Below are positions 47,004-55,912 of a DNA stretch of 64,000 nucleotides, piece after piece. Location of the stretch: contig NZ_CP024633.1 of NCBI RefSeq assembly GCF_004924335.1, forward strand, positions 310,001-374,000. Direction: 5' to 3'. The DNA comes from Mycobacteroides salmoniphilum (GTDB taxonomy: Bacteria; Actinomycetota; Actinomycetes; Mycobacteriales; Mycobacteriaceae). Within the stretch, counting starts at the first letter, position 1, and every line of letters starts with the position of its first letter. Below the pieces are notes generated by a model that saw only the letters and a list, made by a program, of their open reading frames with translations, had not been told where the DNA came from and searched no databases. The position numbers and the translations under genes were made by a program.

Positions 47004-47657
47004 GTGGCTCGGCTCAGCACCGGGGCACGGTGGACGATTGCCGGGATGGTGCTGGTCGCCGCACTGATCACCGTCATGCTGTCGCAACAACACGATGAGC
47101 GGCAGCGCGGGCCGCGGGGCCAGGATCTTGTCGCCGCCCGGGAACGTCGAGACGCCGACACCCCCGAAGCACTCGCGGAGTTGCGCCGTCAGGCGCAACT
47201 GCCGCCATGTCCGACCGCGGGCAGTGCCCCGGGGATGCCGGAACTGGCCGGGATAACGCTCGAATGCAGTGGGGTCAGGGTGCCGGTGGGTGCTGTGCTT
47301 GCCGGGCGTCCGGTGGTGCTGAACCTGTGGGCCTACTGGTGTGGTCCGTGTGCCGATGAGCTGCCGGCGATGGCCGAGGTGCAGCGCCGCGCGGGTGACA
47401 AGCTGACCGTTGTGACGGTGCATCAAGACGAGAATGAGGCCGCCGGGCTGGCCAAGCTCGCCGAGCTACACGTCCGGCTGCCGATGATCCAGGATGGAGC
47501 CCGGCGAATCGCGGCGGCACTGAAGTCACCGAATGTCATGCCCACAACAATTTTGATCCGTGCGGACGGTAGCGTTGCCCGAGTGCTACCGCGTTCGTTC
47601 ACTTCGGCGGATGAGATCGGTGCCGAGGTGGAGCAAGCGTTGGGAGTGAGGTTCTAG
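47004..47657 (+). CDS. Exported thioredoxin-like (TlpA/ResA type) protein (Rv3673c)
   Basis: This 217-residue protein has a signal-anchor (WTIAGMVLVAALITVMLSQQ, residues 9-28) and an extracytoplasmic thioredoxin fold with VLNLWAYWCGPCADELPAM, a CxxC (CGPC) redox pair near residue 115. The pattern of acidic EL after the second Cys fits TlpA-like reductases. GTG start, one base after nth. It likely controls disulfide state of envelope proteins, perhaps of the nearby MarP. Confidence 0.9.
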   Translation: MARLSTGARWTIAGMVLVAALITVMLSQQHDERQRGPRGQDLVAARERRDADTPEALAELRRQAQLPPCPTAGSAPGMPELAGITLECSGVRVPVGAVLAGRPVVLNLWAYWCGPCADELPAMAEVQRRAGDKLTVVTVHQDENEAAGLAKLAELHVRLPMIQDGARRIAAALKSPNVMPTTILIRADGSVARVLPRSFTSADEIGAEVEQALGVRF

Positions 47658-47660
47658 GTC

Positions 47661-48425
47661 GTGACTGCCGATGGGCCGCATGCGCGAAGAGGATTGGCGA
47701 CGGCGCCGTTGACGCCCAGCGCCGCTCCCGACTGGATGCGACCGCTGGTGGACAACGCCGCGGGTGTCAAAGACATCTATGGCCGAGGTGTGCACCCCGC
47801 GATCAAGGCGGTGCTGCGGGCGCGCAAGCTGCCTTCGTCCGGTCGGCCGGCGGCCGTCTTGGTGTTGGTATCCGCCGACGGAACGATCACCGATCCCACC
47901 GAGGCAGATCTGTTGCTCACGGTGCGGGCATCGACCTTGCGTCAGCACAGCGGCCAGGTGTCGTTTCCCGGCGGCGCTACCGATCCCGGTGACGGGGGAC
48001 CGGTAGGAACGGCATTGCGTGAGGCACACGAGGAGACGGGGCTGGACCCCATCCGCGTGCAACCGCTGACGGTGATGGACCCGCTGTTCATTCCTCCGTC
48101 CGGTTTTCACGTCTCGCCGGTGCTTGCGTACTCACCCGATCCGGGTCCTGTCCTCGCCGTCGATCCGGGCGAGACCGCCGAGGTTTCGCGCGTGAAGATC
48201 GGTGACCTCGTCAACCCTGCGAATCGGATCATGGTGACCAAGAAGACTTTTGGTATTCGTTACAGCGGCCCGGCCTTCCTGCTGCCGGGGATGCTGGTGT
48301 GGGGCTTCACCGGGCAGATCATCGCGGCGATGCTGGAAGTGTCCGGCTGGGCGCAGCCATGGGACACTCGTAACCTTCGTGATCTTGATGAGCTACTGGC
48401 CGAGCACCTGGGAGGGTCGGTATGA
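47661..48425 (+). CDS. Nudix hydrolase, CoA diphosphatase type (Rv3672c)
   Basis: This 254-residue protein has the CoA-specific signature LLLTVRASTLRQHSGQVSFP followed by GGATDPGDGG and the Nudix core TALREAHEETGLDP. The GQV...FPGG pattern marks coenzyme A pyrophosphatases. GTG 47661 is the start; its stop overlaps the marP ATG. The catalytic REx2EE glutamates are intact. It may recycle CoA or oxidised CoA. Confidence 0.92.
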   Translation: MTADGPHARRGLATAPLTPSAAPDWMRPLVDNAAGVKDIYGRGVHPAIKAVLRARKLPSSGRPAAVLVLVSADGTITDPTEADLLLTVRASTLRQHSGQVSFPGGATDPGDGGPVGTALREAHEETGLDPIRVQPLTVMDPLFIPPSGFHVSPVLAYSPDPGPVLAVDPGETAEVSRVKIGDLVNPANRIMVTKKTFGIRYSGPAFLLPGMLVWGFTGQIIAAMLEVSGWAQPWDTRNLRDLDELLAEHLGGSV

Positions 48426-49687
48426 ACCTGAATCCATCGCAGTGGCTTGATATCGCCGTCGTCGCCGTCGCGTTCATCGCGGCCGTATCCGGATGGCGTT
48501 CCGGCGCATTGGGTTCCCTGATGTCCTTCGTCGGGGTGATTCTGGGCGCGGTGGCGGGGATCATGCTGGCCCCGCATGTGGTGGGCAACCTGGAAGGGGC
48601 GCGCACCAAGCTGTTCGCCTCGCTCATGCTCATCCTGGTGCTGGTGGTCATCGGCGAGGTCGCGGGCGTGGTGCTGGGCCGCGCCATGCGCGGCGCCATC
48701 AAGAATCGGGCGCTGCGTGCCGGCGATTCGGTGGTGGGGGTGGTGCTGCAGGTGGCCGCCGTCCTGATTGCCGCATGGCTGCTGTCCATCCCGATGCAAA
48801 GCTCTGCCCAGCCGAATATCTCTGCGGCAGCGCGTGAATCGAAGGTGCTCAGCCAGGTCGACAAGTACGCCCCAGACCAACTCCGCAAGGTTCCCAACGA
48901 TCTGTCGAAGCTGCTGGATACCTCCGGGCTGCCCAGTGTGTTGCAGCCTTTCGGCAAGACCCCCATTGCGGCCGTCGACGCTCCCGAGTCAACCCTGGCC
49001 GACGGGCCGGTGGTGCGTGGAGCCGAGCCGAGCGTCGTCAAGATCAAGGGCATCGCCCGCAGCTGCCAAAAATCGCTCGAGGGAACCGGATTCGTCATCG
49101 CCCCGCACCGGGTGATGTCCAATGCCCACGTGGTGGCCGGCACGAACAGCGTCACCGTGGAGTCGGCAGGGCAGACCTTCGACGCCAGCGTGGTGGCCTA
49201 CGACCCCGGTGCGGACATCTCGATCCTTGCTGTTCCGGATATGCCGGCGGCGCCGCTGGTCTTCGCGCCCAAGCCCGCCAAGACCGGGGACGACGCCATC
49301 GTGCTGGGCTACCCGGGCGGTGGGAACTACAGGGCGACCCCGGCGCGGGTCCGCGAGATCATCGAACTGAATGGCCCAGACATCTACCGGTCCACCACGG
49401 TCACCCGAGAGGTGTACACCGTCCGGGGCTCAGTGCTCCAAGGCAATTCGGGCGGTCCGCTGATCGACACGGAAGGTCGGGTGCTCGGCGTGGTCTTCGG
49501 GGCGGCGATCGACGATGACGACACCGGATTTGCGCTCACCGCCAAGCAGGTCAAGGATCAGCTGGCTAAGGCGGAGCTTGTCCAGCCCGTCGGTACCGGC
49601 AGTTGCATCTCCGCTCCCGAAGCCAGCAAGTCGCCGGAGCAGCCCGTCAATGGGCCGCAGTCACCGGCGCCCAACAAAACTCCGTAG
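48422..49687 (+). CDS. marP: Membrane-anchored serine protease MarP
   Basis: This 421-residue protein has four N-terminal membrane helices (CvpA-like, residues ~7-125) and a periplasmic chymotrypsin-fold protease with the triad in VMSNAHVVAG (His), YDPGADISIL (Asp) and VLQGNSGGPL (Ser). Cysteines in ARSCQKSL and GTGSCISAP match the regulatory disulfide of Rv3671c. MarP is needed for acid and oxidative stress survival. The 3' end overlaps the convergent ephE gene by 27 bases. Confidence 0.95.
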   Translation: MNLNPSQWLDIAVVAVAFIAAVSGWRSGALGSLMSFVGVILGAVAGIMLAPHVVGNLEGARTKLFASLMLILVLVVIGEVAGVVLGRAMRGAIKNRALRAGDSVVGVVLQVAAVLIAAWLLSIPMQSSAQPNISAAARESKVLSQVDKYAPDQLRKVPNDLSKLLDTSGLPSVLQPFGKTPIAAVDAPESTLADGPVVRGAEPSVVKIKGIARSCQKSLEGTGFVIAPHRVMSNAHVVAGTNSVTVESAGQTFDASVVAYDPGADISILAVPDMPAAPLVFAPKPAKTGDDAIVLGYPGGGNYRATPARVREIIELNGPDIYRSTTVTREVYTVRGSVLQGNSGGPLIDTEGRVLGVVFGAAIDDDDTGFALTAKQVKDQLAKAELVQPVGTGSCISAPEASKSPEQPVNGPQSPAPNKTP

Positions 49688-50632
49688 GTGTTCGTTGACG
49701 GTGGCGGGATCTTCCTCGTGGCCGTAGTGACCCACCCCGCGCAGCGCCGCGAACTGGCCGTTGGGTGCGAATCGAAGTGACCGATGCACCGGGTCGGCAA
49801 GCACGTAGGGATCGGTATCGCCGCGCATGTGCAGCACGGGGACAGACAGTTCGCGGTTCATTGAGCGCATGAAACGCCAGCCTTCGCTGCGCAATTGGCT
49901 GCGCACAGCCCACCGCTGATACTCCAGCGCGCAATGAGCCACACCCGGGATGGCGATGGCGGTGCGCAGCTGGCTGATGGTCTCGGCGAAATCCTCGGTG
50001 GTGGTCCACTGCGCGCCGGCCCGCGAGCGCACCAGACGTTCCAGCTCGGCACCGCGATGACGTGTCAGGGTGCGCTCGGGGAGGATCGGCACCTGGTAGC
50101 GCATCAGTGAAGGCAGTAGCGCCCCACGCTGTCCGGTTCCGCGGAATGTGGAGGTGCGTAAGGCGATCGGGTGCGGCGAGCTCACCACCGCGATGGCATC
50201 GACAAGGCGCGGATGCAGGTTGGCGGTGGCCCAGCAGACCAGCCCGCCCTCGGCATGCCCGACCAGCGTGGCCGACGTGTGGCCCAGGGCGCGAATCAAT
50301 CCGGCGGTGTCGCCGGCCAATGTCCATCCGTCGTATCCGCGCGGTGGCTTGTCACTGCCCCCGTAGCCGCGCAGATCGATCGCCACCACGCGGGCATCCG
50401 TCAGTTCGCGAAGCTGATGACGCCATGACCACCAGAAGGAACCGAATCCGTGCAGCAGCAATACGAGTGGTCTGCTGGTGACGGGTGTGTTCGGCGGGTT
50501 GGCGTCTTCGTTGTTGGTGGCCTCCACCACGTGAAACCGAATTCCGTTGGCATGCACGTCGGAATGACGCCATGGGCCGACGATGCGGACCACGGACGGG
50601 TCGGGGTGGCGGGCCGTCTGGTCAAACAGCAT
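49661..50632 (-). CDS. ephE: Alpha/beta hydrolase, epoxide-hydrolase-like EphE with altered nucleophile elbow
   Basis: This 323-residue alpha/beta-hydrolase has the oxyanion motif LLLHGFGSFWWSW at residues 58-70 and the C-terminal His in GVGHYGHEEDP (about residue 302), plus a likely acid in HMRGDTDPYV. The nucleophile elbow reads G125-H-A127-E-G129-G: the position occupied by Asp in epoxide hydrolases (GHDWGG) is alanine, with Glu next to it. The fold is intact, so activity may be lost or altered. Orthologous in position to Rv3670. ATG 50632. Confidence 0.87.
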   Translation of the reverse strand: MLFDQTARHPDPSVVRIVGPWRHSDVHANGIRFHVVEATNNEDANPPNTPVTSRPLVLLLHGFGSFWWSWRHQLRELTDARVVAIDLRGYGGSDKPPRGYDGWTLAGDTAGLIRALGHTSATLVGHAEGGLVCWATANLHPRLVDAIAVVSSPHPIALRTSTFRGTGQRGALLPSLMRYQVPILPERTLTRHRGAELERLVRSRAGAQWTTTEDFAETISQLRTAIAIPGVAHCALEYQRWAVRSQLRSEGWRFMRSMNRELSVPVLHMRGDTDPYVLADPVHRSLRFAPNGQFAALRGVGHYGHEEDPATVNEHLRSFVGRR

Positions 50633-50664
50633 GGATGTGTCGGTATCGAGCCGACGTCAGTCAG

Positions 50665-51189
50665 CTACCAGCCCGACGGGTCTGCGGGCTTGGCCGACTT
50701 GGTCAGTGCGGGGGTCTCGTCGTCTCGTGAGGTGAACACGGTCCGTGTTTCCTTGACGGAGGCGATGGTGTCGCGTGGTCCTCGGATTCGTCTGACCTGC
50801 AGGAAACCGATCAGCACCGCGAGGACGGCGACGAACACCATGGCGGCGAAGATGATCAGGTAGGCGGCCCAGGCGGGTAGCCAGATCTTGAGGATCTCGG
50901 CGGCGAAAAAGAAGAAGAAGAACGTCGAGTAGAACAGGACCACGAGAGCGGCGATGAAGAAAACGCTGCCCGCAACGCCCTTCTTGACATCCCGGACGAC
51001 CTCGGCGCGGGCCAGCTCCACCTCGGCGCGCACCAGGGCCGAAACCTGGGCGGTGGCATCACGGACGAGATTGCCGATGGTGGGTTCGCCGGTCCCGGTC
51101 GCGTTCGGATCGGACAGCGGAATGGCGGCGACGGTGATCGGAACACCATTGCTGTCCGTGCGGTGGTTGCGGCTTCCAGGGCTGCTCAC
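50665..51189 (-). CDS. Holin-superfamily-III-like membrane protein (Rv3669-like)
   Basis: This 174-residue protein has an amphipathic region LVRDATAQVSALVRAEVELA then two close membrane helices (GSVFFIAALVVLFYSTFFFF and AAYLIIFAAMVFVAVLAVLIG). This is the Actinobacterial holin-X/PF07332 pattern, found in mycobacteria as a cell-envelope protein, not a prophage holin; no phage genes are near. Start GTG 51189. It lies upstream of ephE with 32 bases between. Confidence 0.87.
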   Translation of the reverse strand: MSSPGSRNHRTDSNGVPITVAAIPLSDPNATGTGEPTIGNLVRDATAQVSALVRAEVELARAEVVRDVKKGVAGSVFFIAALVVLFYSTFFFFFFAAEILKIWLPAWAAYLIIFAAMVFVAVLAVLIGFLQVRRIRGPRDTIASVKETRTVFTSRDDETPALTKSAKPADPSGW

Positions 51190-51386
51190 TGTGCTCCCTC
51201 CGTGTCCCCTTGCGGGTCCGGTGTGATGTCGTGCGGCCTATGTTGCCACGTCGGTGGCGCCGGGGATGCGGCGCGTCTGACGGGGGGCGTCGTTACCCAA
51301 TCGATAGCACTGTGACAGAAGTGACCAGTGTGAATCTTGTTTAGAATGATGGCAGGCATGGCCGACGGGGGAGAGATGCGGCCGGA

Positions 51387-52154
51387 ATGAGAAAGGCTGC
51401 ACCGATGAGCCGCATGCGCGAAGAGACCAAGGCGCCGATGAGGTCCCCTGGGCGGCGTTTGCGGTACGGGTTGCCGGTCCTGATCGCACTGTTCGGCCTC
51501 GTCACGGGCGTGATTCCGGCTGGTGCGGCTCCCGCCGCCGGCGCCGATGACAAGGTGCCCATGGGTGGCGGCGCCGGGCTGATCATCAACGGCGACACCC
51601 TCTGCACGTTGACGACTATCGGCCACGACAACAAGGGCAATCTGGTGGGCTTCACTTCCGCTCACTGCGGCGGTGCGGGTTCGCAGGTGGCCTCGGAGGA
51701 TTTTCCCAAGAAGGGTGTAGTCGGCAAGTTCGTCAACGGTAACGAGCAGTACGACTACGCGACTATCCAGTTCGATCCCGAGAAGGTGCAGCCGGTGAAC
51801 ACCTACAAGGGCTTCACCATCACCGGAATCGGGCCGGACCCGCAGCCCGGTGATATCGCATGCAAGCTGGGACGCACCACCGGCAACTCATGCGGCGTGA
51901 CGTTCGGCGCCGGAGCTGAGCCCGGCACATTCATCAATCAGGTGTGCGGACAACCGGGGGACTCGGGTGCGCCGGTCACCGTGAACGGACAACTGGTGGG
52001 AATGATCCACGGCGCCGCGACCAAGCTGCCAGTGTGCGTCATCAAGTACATCCCGCTGCACACCCCGACCACCACATACTCCATCAATACCGTGCTGGCC
52101 GACCTCAACGCCAAGAACCGCACCGCCGGAGTGGGTTACACCCCGGTCGGATAG
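51387..52154 (+). CDS. Exported chymotrypsin-fold serine protease (Rv3668c-like)
   Basis: This 255-residue protein has a signal sequence (YGLPVLIALFGLVTGVIPAGA) and an S1-type protease domain with His in VGFTSAHCGGAG, Asp in NEQYDYATIQF and Ser in VCGQPGDSGAPV. Cysteine pairs CTLTTIG/SAHC and CKLGRTTGNSC/VC look like streptogrisin disulfides. The first start MRKAAPMSRM at 51387 is followed by an in-frame ATG six codons later. A TAGAAT hexamer at 51342-51347 is a possible -10. It ends six bases before the convergent acs gene. Confidence 0.88.
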   Translation: MRKAAPMSRMREETKAPMRSPGRRLRYGLPVLIALFGLVTGVIPAGAAPAAGADDKVPMGGGAGLIINGDTLCTLTTIGHDNKGNLVGFTSAHCGGAGSQVASEDFPKKGVVGKFVNGNEQYDYATIQFDPEKVQPVNTYKGFTITGIGPDPQPGDIACKLGRTTGNSCGVTFGAGAEPGTFINQVCGQPGDSGAPVTVNGQLVGMIHGAATKLPVCVIKYIPLHTPTTTYSINTVLADLNAKNRTAGVGYTPVG

Positions 52155-52160
52155 GCGGTC

Positions 52161-54107
52161 CTACTTGCTGGCTCTGATCGCCTCGAAGACGCTCGGGTCG
52201 ACCAGTGTCGAGGTGTCGCCCAGCTCGCGTCCTTCGGCCACGTCACGCAGCAGCCGCCGCATGATCTTGCCGCTGCGGGTCTTGGGCAGCTCGGGTACCA
52301 CGTGAATCTCGCGCGGTTTGGCGATGGGCGAGATTTCCTTGGACACCTGGGCTTTCAGGTGTGAGACGAGCTCGTCACCCTCGACGGTGTGGCTGGCCTT
52401 CAGAATCACGAACGCCACGATGGCCTGCCCCGTCGTGTCGTCGGAGGCGCCGACGACAGCCGCCTCGGCGACACCGTCATGTCCGACGAGTGCGGATTCC
52501 ACCTCGGCGGTGGAGATCCGGTGACCGGATATGTTCATGACGTCGTCGATGCGACCCAGTATCCAGATGGCGCCGTCGCTGTCATAGCGGGCGCCGTCAC
52601 CGGCGAAGTACCAGCCCTTGTCGGCGTAGCGGGACCAGTAGGTCTCCTTGAACCGCTCCGGGTCGCCCCAGATGCCGCGCAGCATCGACGGCCACGGCTG
52701 ATCGAGAACCAGATACCCGGTGACCGGTTCGTCGCCGCTCGCCGGCTCCAGCCGATTCCCTTCGTCGTCAACGATTTTCGCGGAGACACCGGGTAACGCA
52801 CGCATCGCCGAACCGGGTTTGGTGTCGGTGATGCCCGGCAGCGGGGAGATCATCGCCGAGCCGGTTTCGGTCTGCCACCAGGTGTCGACGATGGGTGTGC
52901 GGTTGCCACCGATGACCTCCCGGTACCAGCGCCACGCCTCCGGGTTGATCGGCTCACCGACGCTGCCGAGCAGTCGCAGGCTGGACAGGTCGTGCGCGAA
53001 CGGGATCTCACGGCCCCATTTCATGAACGTCCGCACCAGTGTGGGAGCGATGTAATAGATGGTGACGCCGTACTTTTCGATGATCTCGAAATGCCGGTGC
53101 TCGTTCGGGGAGGTGGGTGTGCCCTCGTACACCACCTGGGTGGCGCCGTTGGACAGTGGGCCGTAGACGATGTAGGTGTGGCCGGTGACCCAGCCGATAT
53201 CGGCCGTGCACCAGTACACGTCGGTCTCGGGCTTGAGGTCGAAAATGTTGAAATGTGTGTACGAGGTCTGCGTCAGGAAGCCGCCCGAGGTATGCACGAT
53301 GCCCTTGGGCTTTCCGGTGGTCCCCGATGTGTACAGCAGGAACAGCGGATGCTCGGAATCAAAGGACTCGGGGACGTGAGTGGTGTCGGCATGGGCAACC
53401 GTCTCGTGCCACCACAGGTCGCGACCCGGGGTCCATTCGACGGGAATCTCGGTGCGGCGCACCACGAGAACATGTTCGACAGAACTCGGCTCGCCGTCCA
53501 ACGCCTCGTCCACACCGGCCTTCAGCGGGGCCGCGGCGCCGCGGCGCCATTGGCCGTCGGAGGTGATGACCAGCTTGGCCTGGGCGTCGTCGATGCGCGC
53601 CCGCAGCGCCGCCGCGGAGAATCCCGCGAACACCACCGAATGCATCAGGCCCAGTCGTGCACACGCCAGCATCGCCACAATCGCCTCGGGCAGCATCGGC
53701 ATGTAGATGGCCACCCGGTCGCCGGACACCAGGCCGAGCTCGGTCAGATAGTTGGCTGCCTGGCTGACTTGAGCCAGCAGCTCGGCGTAGGTGATGGTGC
53801 GCGTGTCCCCGGGCTCTCCCTCCCAGTGGATGGCGACGCGCTCACCGTTGCCGGCCTCCACATGCCGGTCGACGCAGTTGTACGCGACATTGAGCTTTCC
53901 CCCGACGAACCACTTCGCGAACGGCGCCTCGGACCAGTCGAGTACCTCACCGAAGGGCTCGCTCCAGTGCAGGCGGCCCGCCTGCTGCGCCCAGAACCCG
54001 AGACGATCTTCCTCGGCCGCCTGGTAGAGGTCGGCAGTCGCGTTCGCCGTCGCCACAAACTCCGGTGACGGCGGGTAGCGGTCTGGTTCGGTGCTGATTT
54101 CGGTCAT
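52161..54107 (-). CDS. acs: Acetyl-CoA synthetase (Acs)
   Basis: This 648-residue enzyme activates acetate to acetyl-CoA via acetyl-AMP. The AMP-binding motif is LLYTSGTTGKPKGIVHTSGG near residue 250, followed by ADIGWVTGHTYIVYGPL, the TWWQTETGSA motif and GRIDDVMNISGHRISTAEVE. The conserved acetylatable lysine is in LPKTRSGKIMRRLLRD at the C-terminus. Start 54107 (MTEISTEPDRYPPSP) matches mycobacterial Acs better than the ATG 21 bases upstream. It is convergent with the protease gene. Confidence 0.97.
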   Translation of the reverse strand: MTEISTEPDRYPPSPEFVATANATADLYQAAEEDRLGFWAQQAGRLHWSEPFGEVLDWSEAPFAKWFVGGKLNVAYNCVDRHVEAGNGERVAIHWEGEPGDTRTITYAELLAQVSQAANYLTELGLVSGDRVAIYMPMLPEAIVAMLACARLGLMHSVVFAGFSAAALRARIDDAQAKLVITSDGQWRRGAAAPLKAGVDEALDGEPSSVEHVLVVRRTEIPVEWTPGRDLWWHETVAHADTTHVPESFDSEHPLFLLYTSGTTGKPKGIVHTSGGFLTQTSYTHFNIFDLKPETDVYWCTADIGWVTGHTYIVYGPLSNGATQVVYEGTPTSPNEHRHFEIIEKYGVTIYYIAPTLVRTFMKWGREIPFAHDLSSLRLLGSVGEPINPEAWRWYREVIGGNRTPIVDTWWQTETGSAMISPLPGITDTKPGSAMRALPGVSAKIVDDEGNRLEPASGDEPVTGYLVLDQPWPSMLRGIWGDPERFKETYWSRYADKGWYFAGDGARYDSDGAIWILGRIDDVMNISGHRISTAEVESALVGHDGVAEAAVVGASDDTTGQAIVAFVILKASHTVEGDELVSHLKAQVSKEISPIAKPREIHVVPELPKTRSGKIMRRLLRDVAEGRELGDTSTLVDPSVFEAIRASK

Positions 54108-54292
54108 CTGATCTGGCCTTTCTGCCATCGACAGGTCCGTGTCGAAAGCCTAGTGGGCGGTCTTGGTTACCGAGAAGTAATTGTGGTCGTCGTTCAGATC
54201 CGGGCGCGGCGGTGTGTCGATGGAGAGACATCGGCGTGATACCCGCCTATGGTTCGTCCTACCTATTTCAGCTACCGAAGGGAAGGGTGGGG

Positions 54293-55912
54293 ATGAGGTT
54301 CCGCCAACTGGCCGTCGCGTTGCTCGTTGGTATTGCCGCGATCCTTCCCGCCGGCTGCGGTGACCTCGTGACTCCGGCGCCGCCGGGCTACTACAGCATG
54401 TACATCACCGAGCCCGAGCACACCTTGGTACCGGGAAACACCACCGAGAATCAGGGTGGCCGGATCCTGCGCTCGCTATTCACCGCGCTGGTCGAGTTCA
54501 ACAATGACACCGCTGCGGTGGAATACACCGGTGCTGCCGAATCGATCACCAGCCACGACAACGTCAACTGGACGATAAAGCTCAAGCCCGGATGGACATT
54601 CCATAATGGCGAACCGGTGACGTCCCAGTCCTATGTGGATGCTTGGAACTACACAGCCCTGAGCACCAACGCGCAGGGCTCCTCGAGTTTCCTCGCCAAT
54701 GTTGACGGGTTCGATGATCTGCAGGGCGATCCGAAGAACAAGATTCCCCCGCGGGCGACGCAGATGCGCGGACTGCATGTCGTGGATGACCTGACGTTCA
54801 CCGTGCGGCTGAACACTCCGTTCGCGATTTACCCGATGACATTGGGGTACACCGCGTTCCTCCCGTTACCCAAGGCATTCTTTCGGGATCCGGCCAAGTT
54901 CGGGGTGCACCCCATAGGAAATGGCCCGTTCAAGGCGGACGGTGATTGGGTGCGCGGCATCGGGTTCACGCTGAGTCGCTATGACCAGTACGCCGGCCCG
55001 AAGAAGGCCAAGTCGAAGGGCCTGATCTGGCGGGTCTACACCGAGGGCCTGACCGCGTACACCGATATGCAGGCCGGCGCCCTTGATATCCAGCTCGATC
55101 TGCCCGACTCCGCGTACGAGAACGCCAGGGCCGAATTCGGATCGGCCTTTTTGGAGCGGCCACGCCCGGACATCACTTCGCTGGGCTTCCCGATGTATGA
55201 CCCGCGGTTCGGCGATGTGCGTGTGCGCCAGGCGATTTCCATGGCCATCGATCGCGAGGCGATCACCCAGGTGATCTTCTCCGGCACCCGTACTCCCGCC
55301 ACCTCGTACGGTTCGGCGGTGGTCTACGGGTACCGCAAGGGGGCGTGCGGCAAGCTCTGTGAGCTGCATGTCGACGAGGCCAACAAGCTGCTCGATGACG
55401 CTCATTTCGATCGGAGTAAGCCCGTTGAGCTGTGGTACAGCTCGTCGAGCACCGGATCGCTGGCGTGGGTGCAGGCCATCGGAAATCAGCTGCAATCCAA
55501 CCTGAAAGTGCCCTACATCCTCAAGAGTCTGCCGTGGTCGCAGTTCCTGCCGTTGCAGGACAGCAAGGGGATGACAGGACCTTTTCGGTCCGGCTGGGTG
55601 ATGGACTACCCGTCGATCTACAACTTCCTGGAGTCGTTGTACGGGACGGTGGCGCTTCCTCCCGCCGGATCGAACTACGTGTTCTACAGCAATCCAGCGT
55701 TCGATGAGCTGCTGCGGCAGGGCAATAACCAACCGACCGTGGAACTTGCCACCAAGGCGTATCAGAAGGCGGAAGACTTGTTGTTCAAGGATCTTCCGGC
55801 CGCCCCGCTGTTTTATGAGGTCAATCAGGCGGTGCATTCCAAGCGGGTGAGCAATGTGAAGATCAGCATCCAGGACTGCATTGAGTACGCCGATGTGGAG
55901 GTCGTGCAATGA
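54293..55912 (+). CDS. dppA: Peptide ABC transporter substrate-binding lipoprotein DppA
   Basis: This 539-residue lipoprotein has a signal with lipobox LPAGC (VALLVGIAAILPAGCGD, Cys near residue 20) and an SBP_bac_5 domain: VEYTGAAESITSHDNVNWTI, GWTFHNGEPVTSQSYVDAWN, and later RQAISMAIDREAITQVIF. It matches Rv3666c. It starts at ATG 54293 after GAAGGGTGGGG. It binds oligopeptides, and in M. tuberculosis the Dpp system has also been linked to heme. The permeases and ATPase follow. Confidence 0.95.
   Translation: MRFRQLAVALLVGIAAILPAGCGDLVTPAPPGYYSMYITEPEHTLVPGNTTENQGGRILRSLFTALVEFNNDTAAVEYTGAAESITSHDNVNWTIKLKPGWTFHNGEPVTSQSYVDAWNYTALSTNAQGSSSFLANVDGFDDLQGDPKNKIPPRATQMRGLHVVDDLTFTVRLNTPFAIYPMTLGYTAFLPLPKAFFRDPAKFGVHPIGNGPFKADGDWVRGIGFTLSRYDQYAGPKKAKSKGLIWRVYTEGLTAYTDMQAGALDIQLDLPDSAYENARAEFGSAFLERPRPDITSLGFPMYDPRFGDVRVRQAISMAIDREAITQVIFSGTRTPATSYGSAVVYGYRKGACGKLCELHVDEANKLLDDAHFDRSKPVELWYSSSSTGSLAWVQAIGNQLQSNLKVPYILKSLPWSQFLPLQDSKGMTGPFRSGWVMDYPSIYNFLESLYGTVALPPAGSNYVFYSNPAFDELLRQGNNQPTVELATKAYQKAEDLLFKDLPAAPLFYEVNQAVHSKRVSNVKISIQDCIEYADVEVVQ

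Noticed and set aside
50665..51189. Holin-like protein as a prophage remnant
   Set aside because: It is a conserved mycobacterial chromosomal gene at its usual place next to ephE and the Rv3668c-like protease, with no phage genes near.
52992..54068. 358-residue plus-strand open frame opposite acs
   Set aside because: Long frame created by high-GC codons on the other strand; acs is unambiguous.
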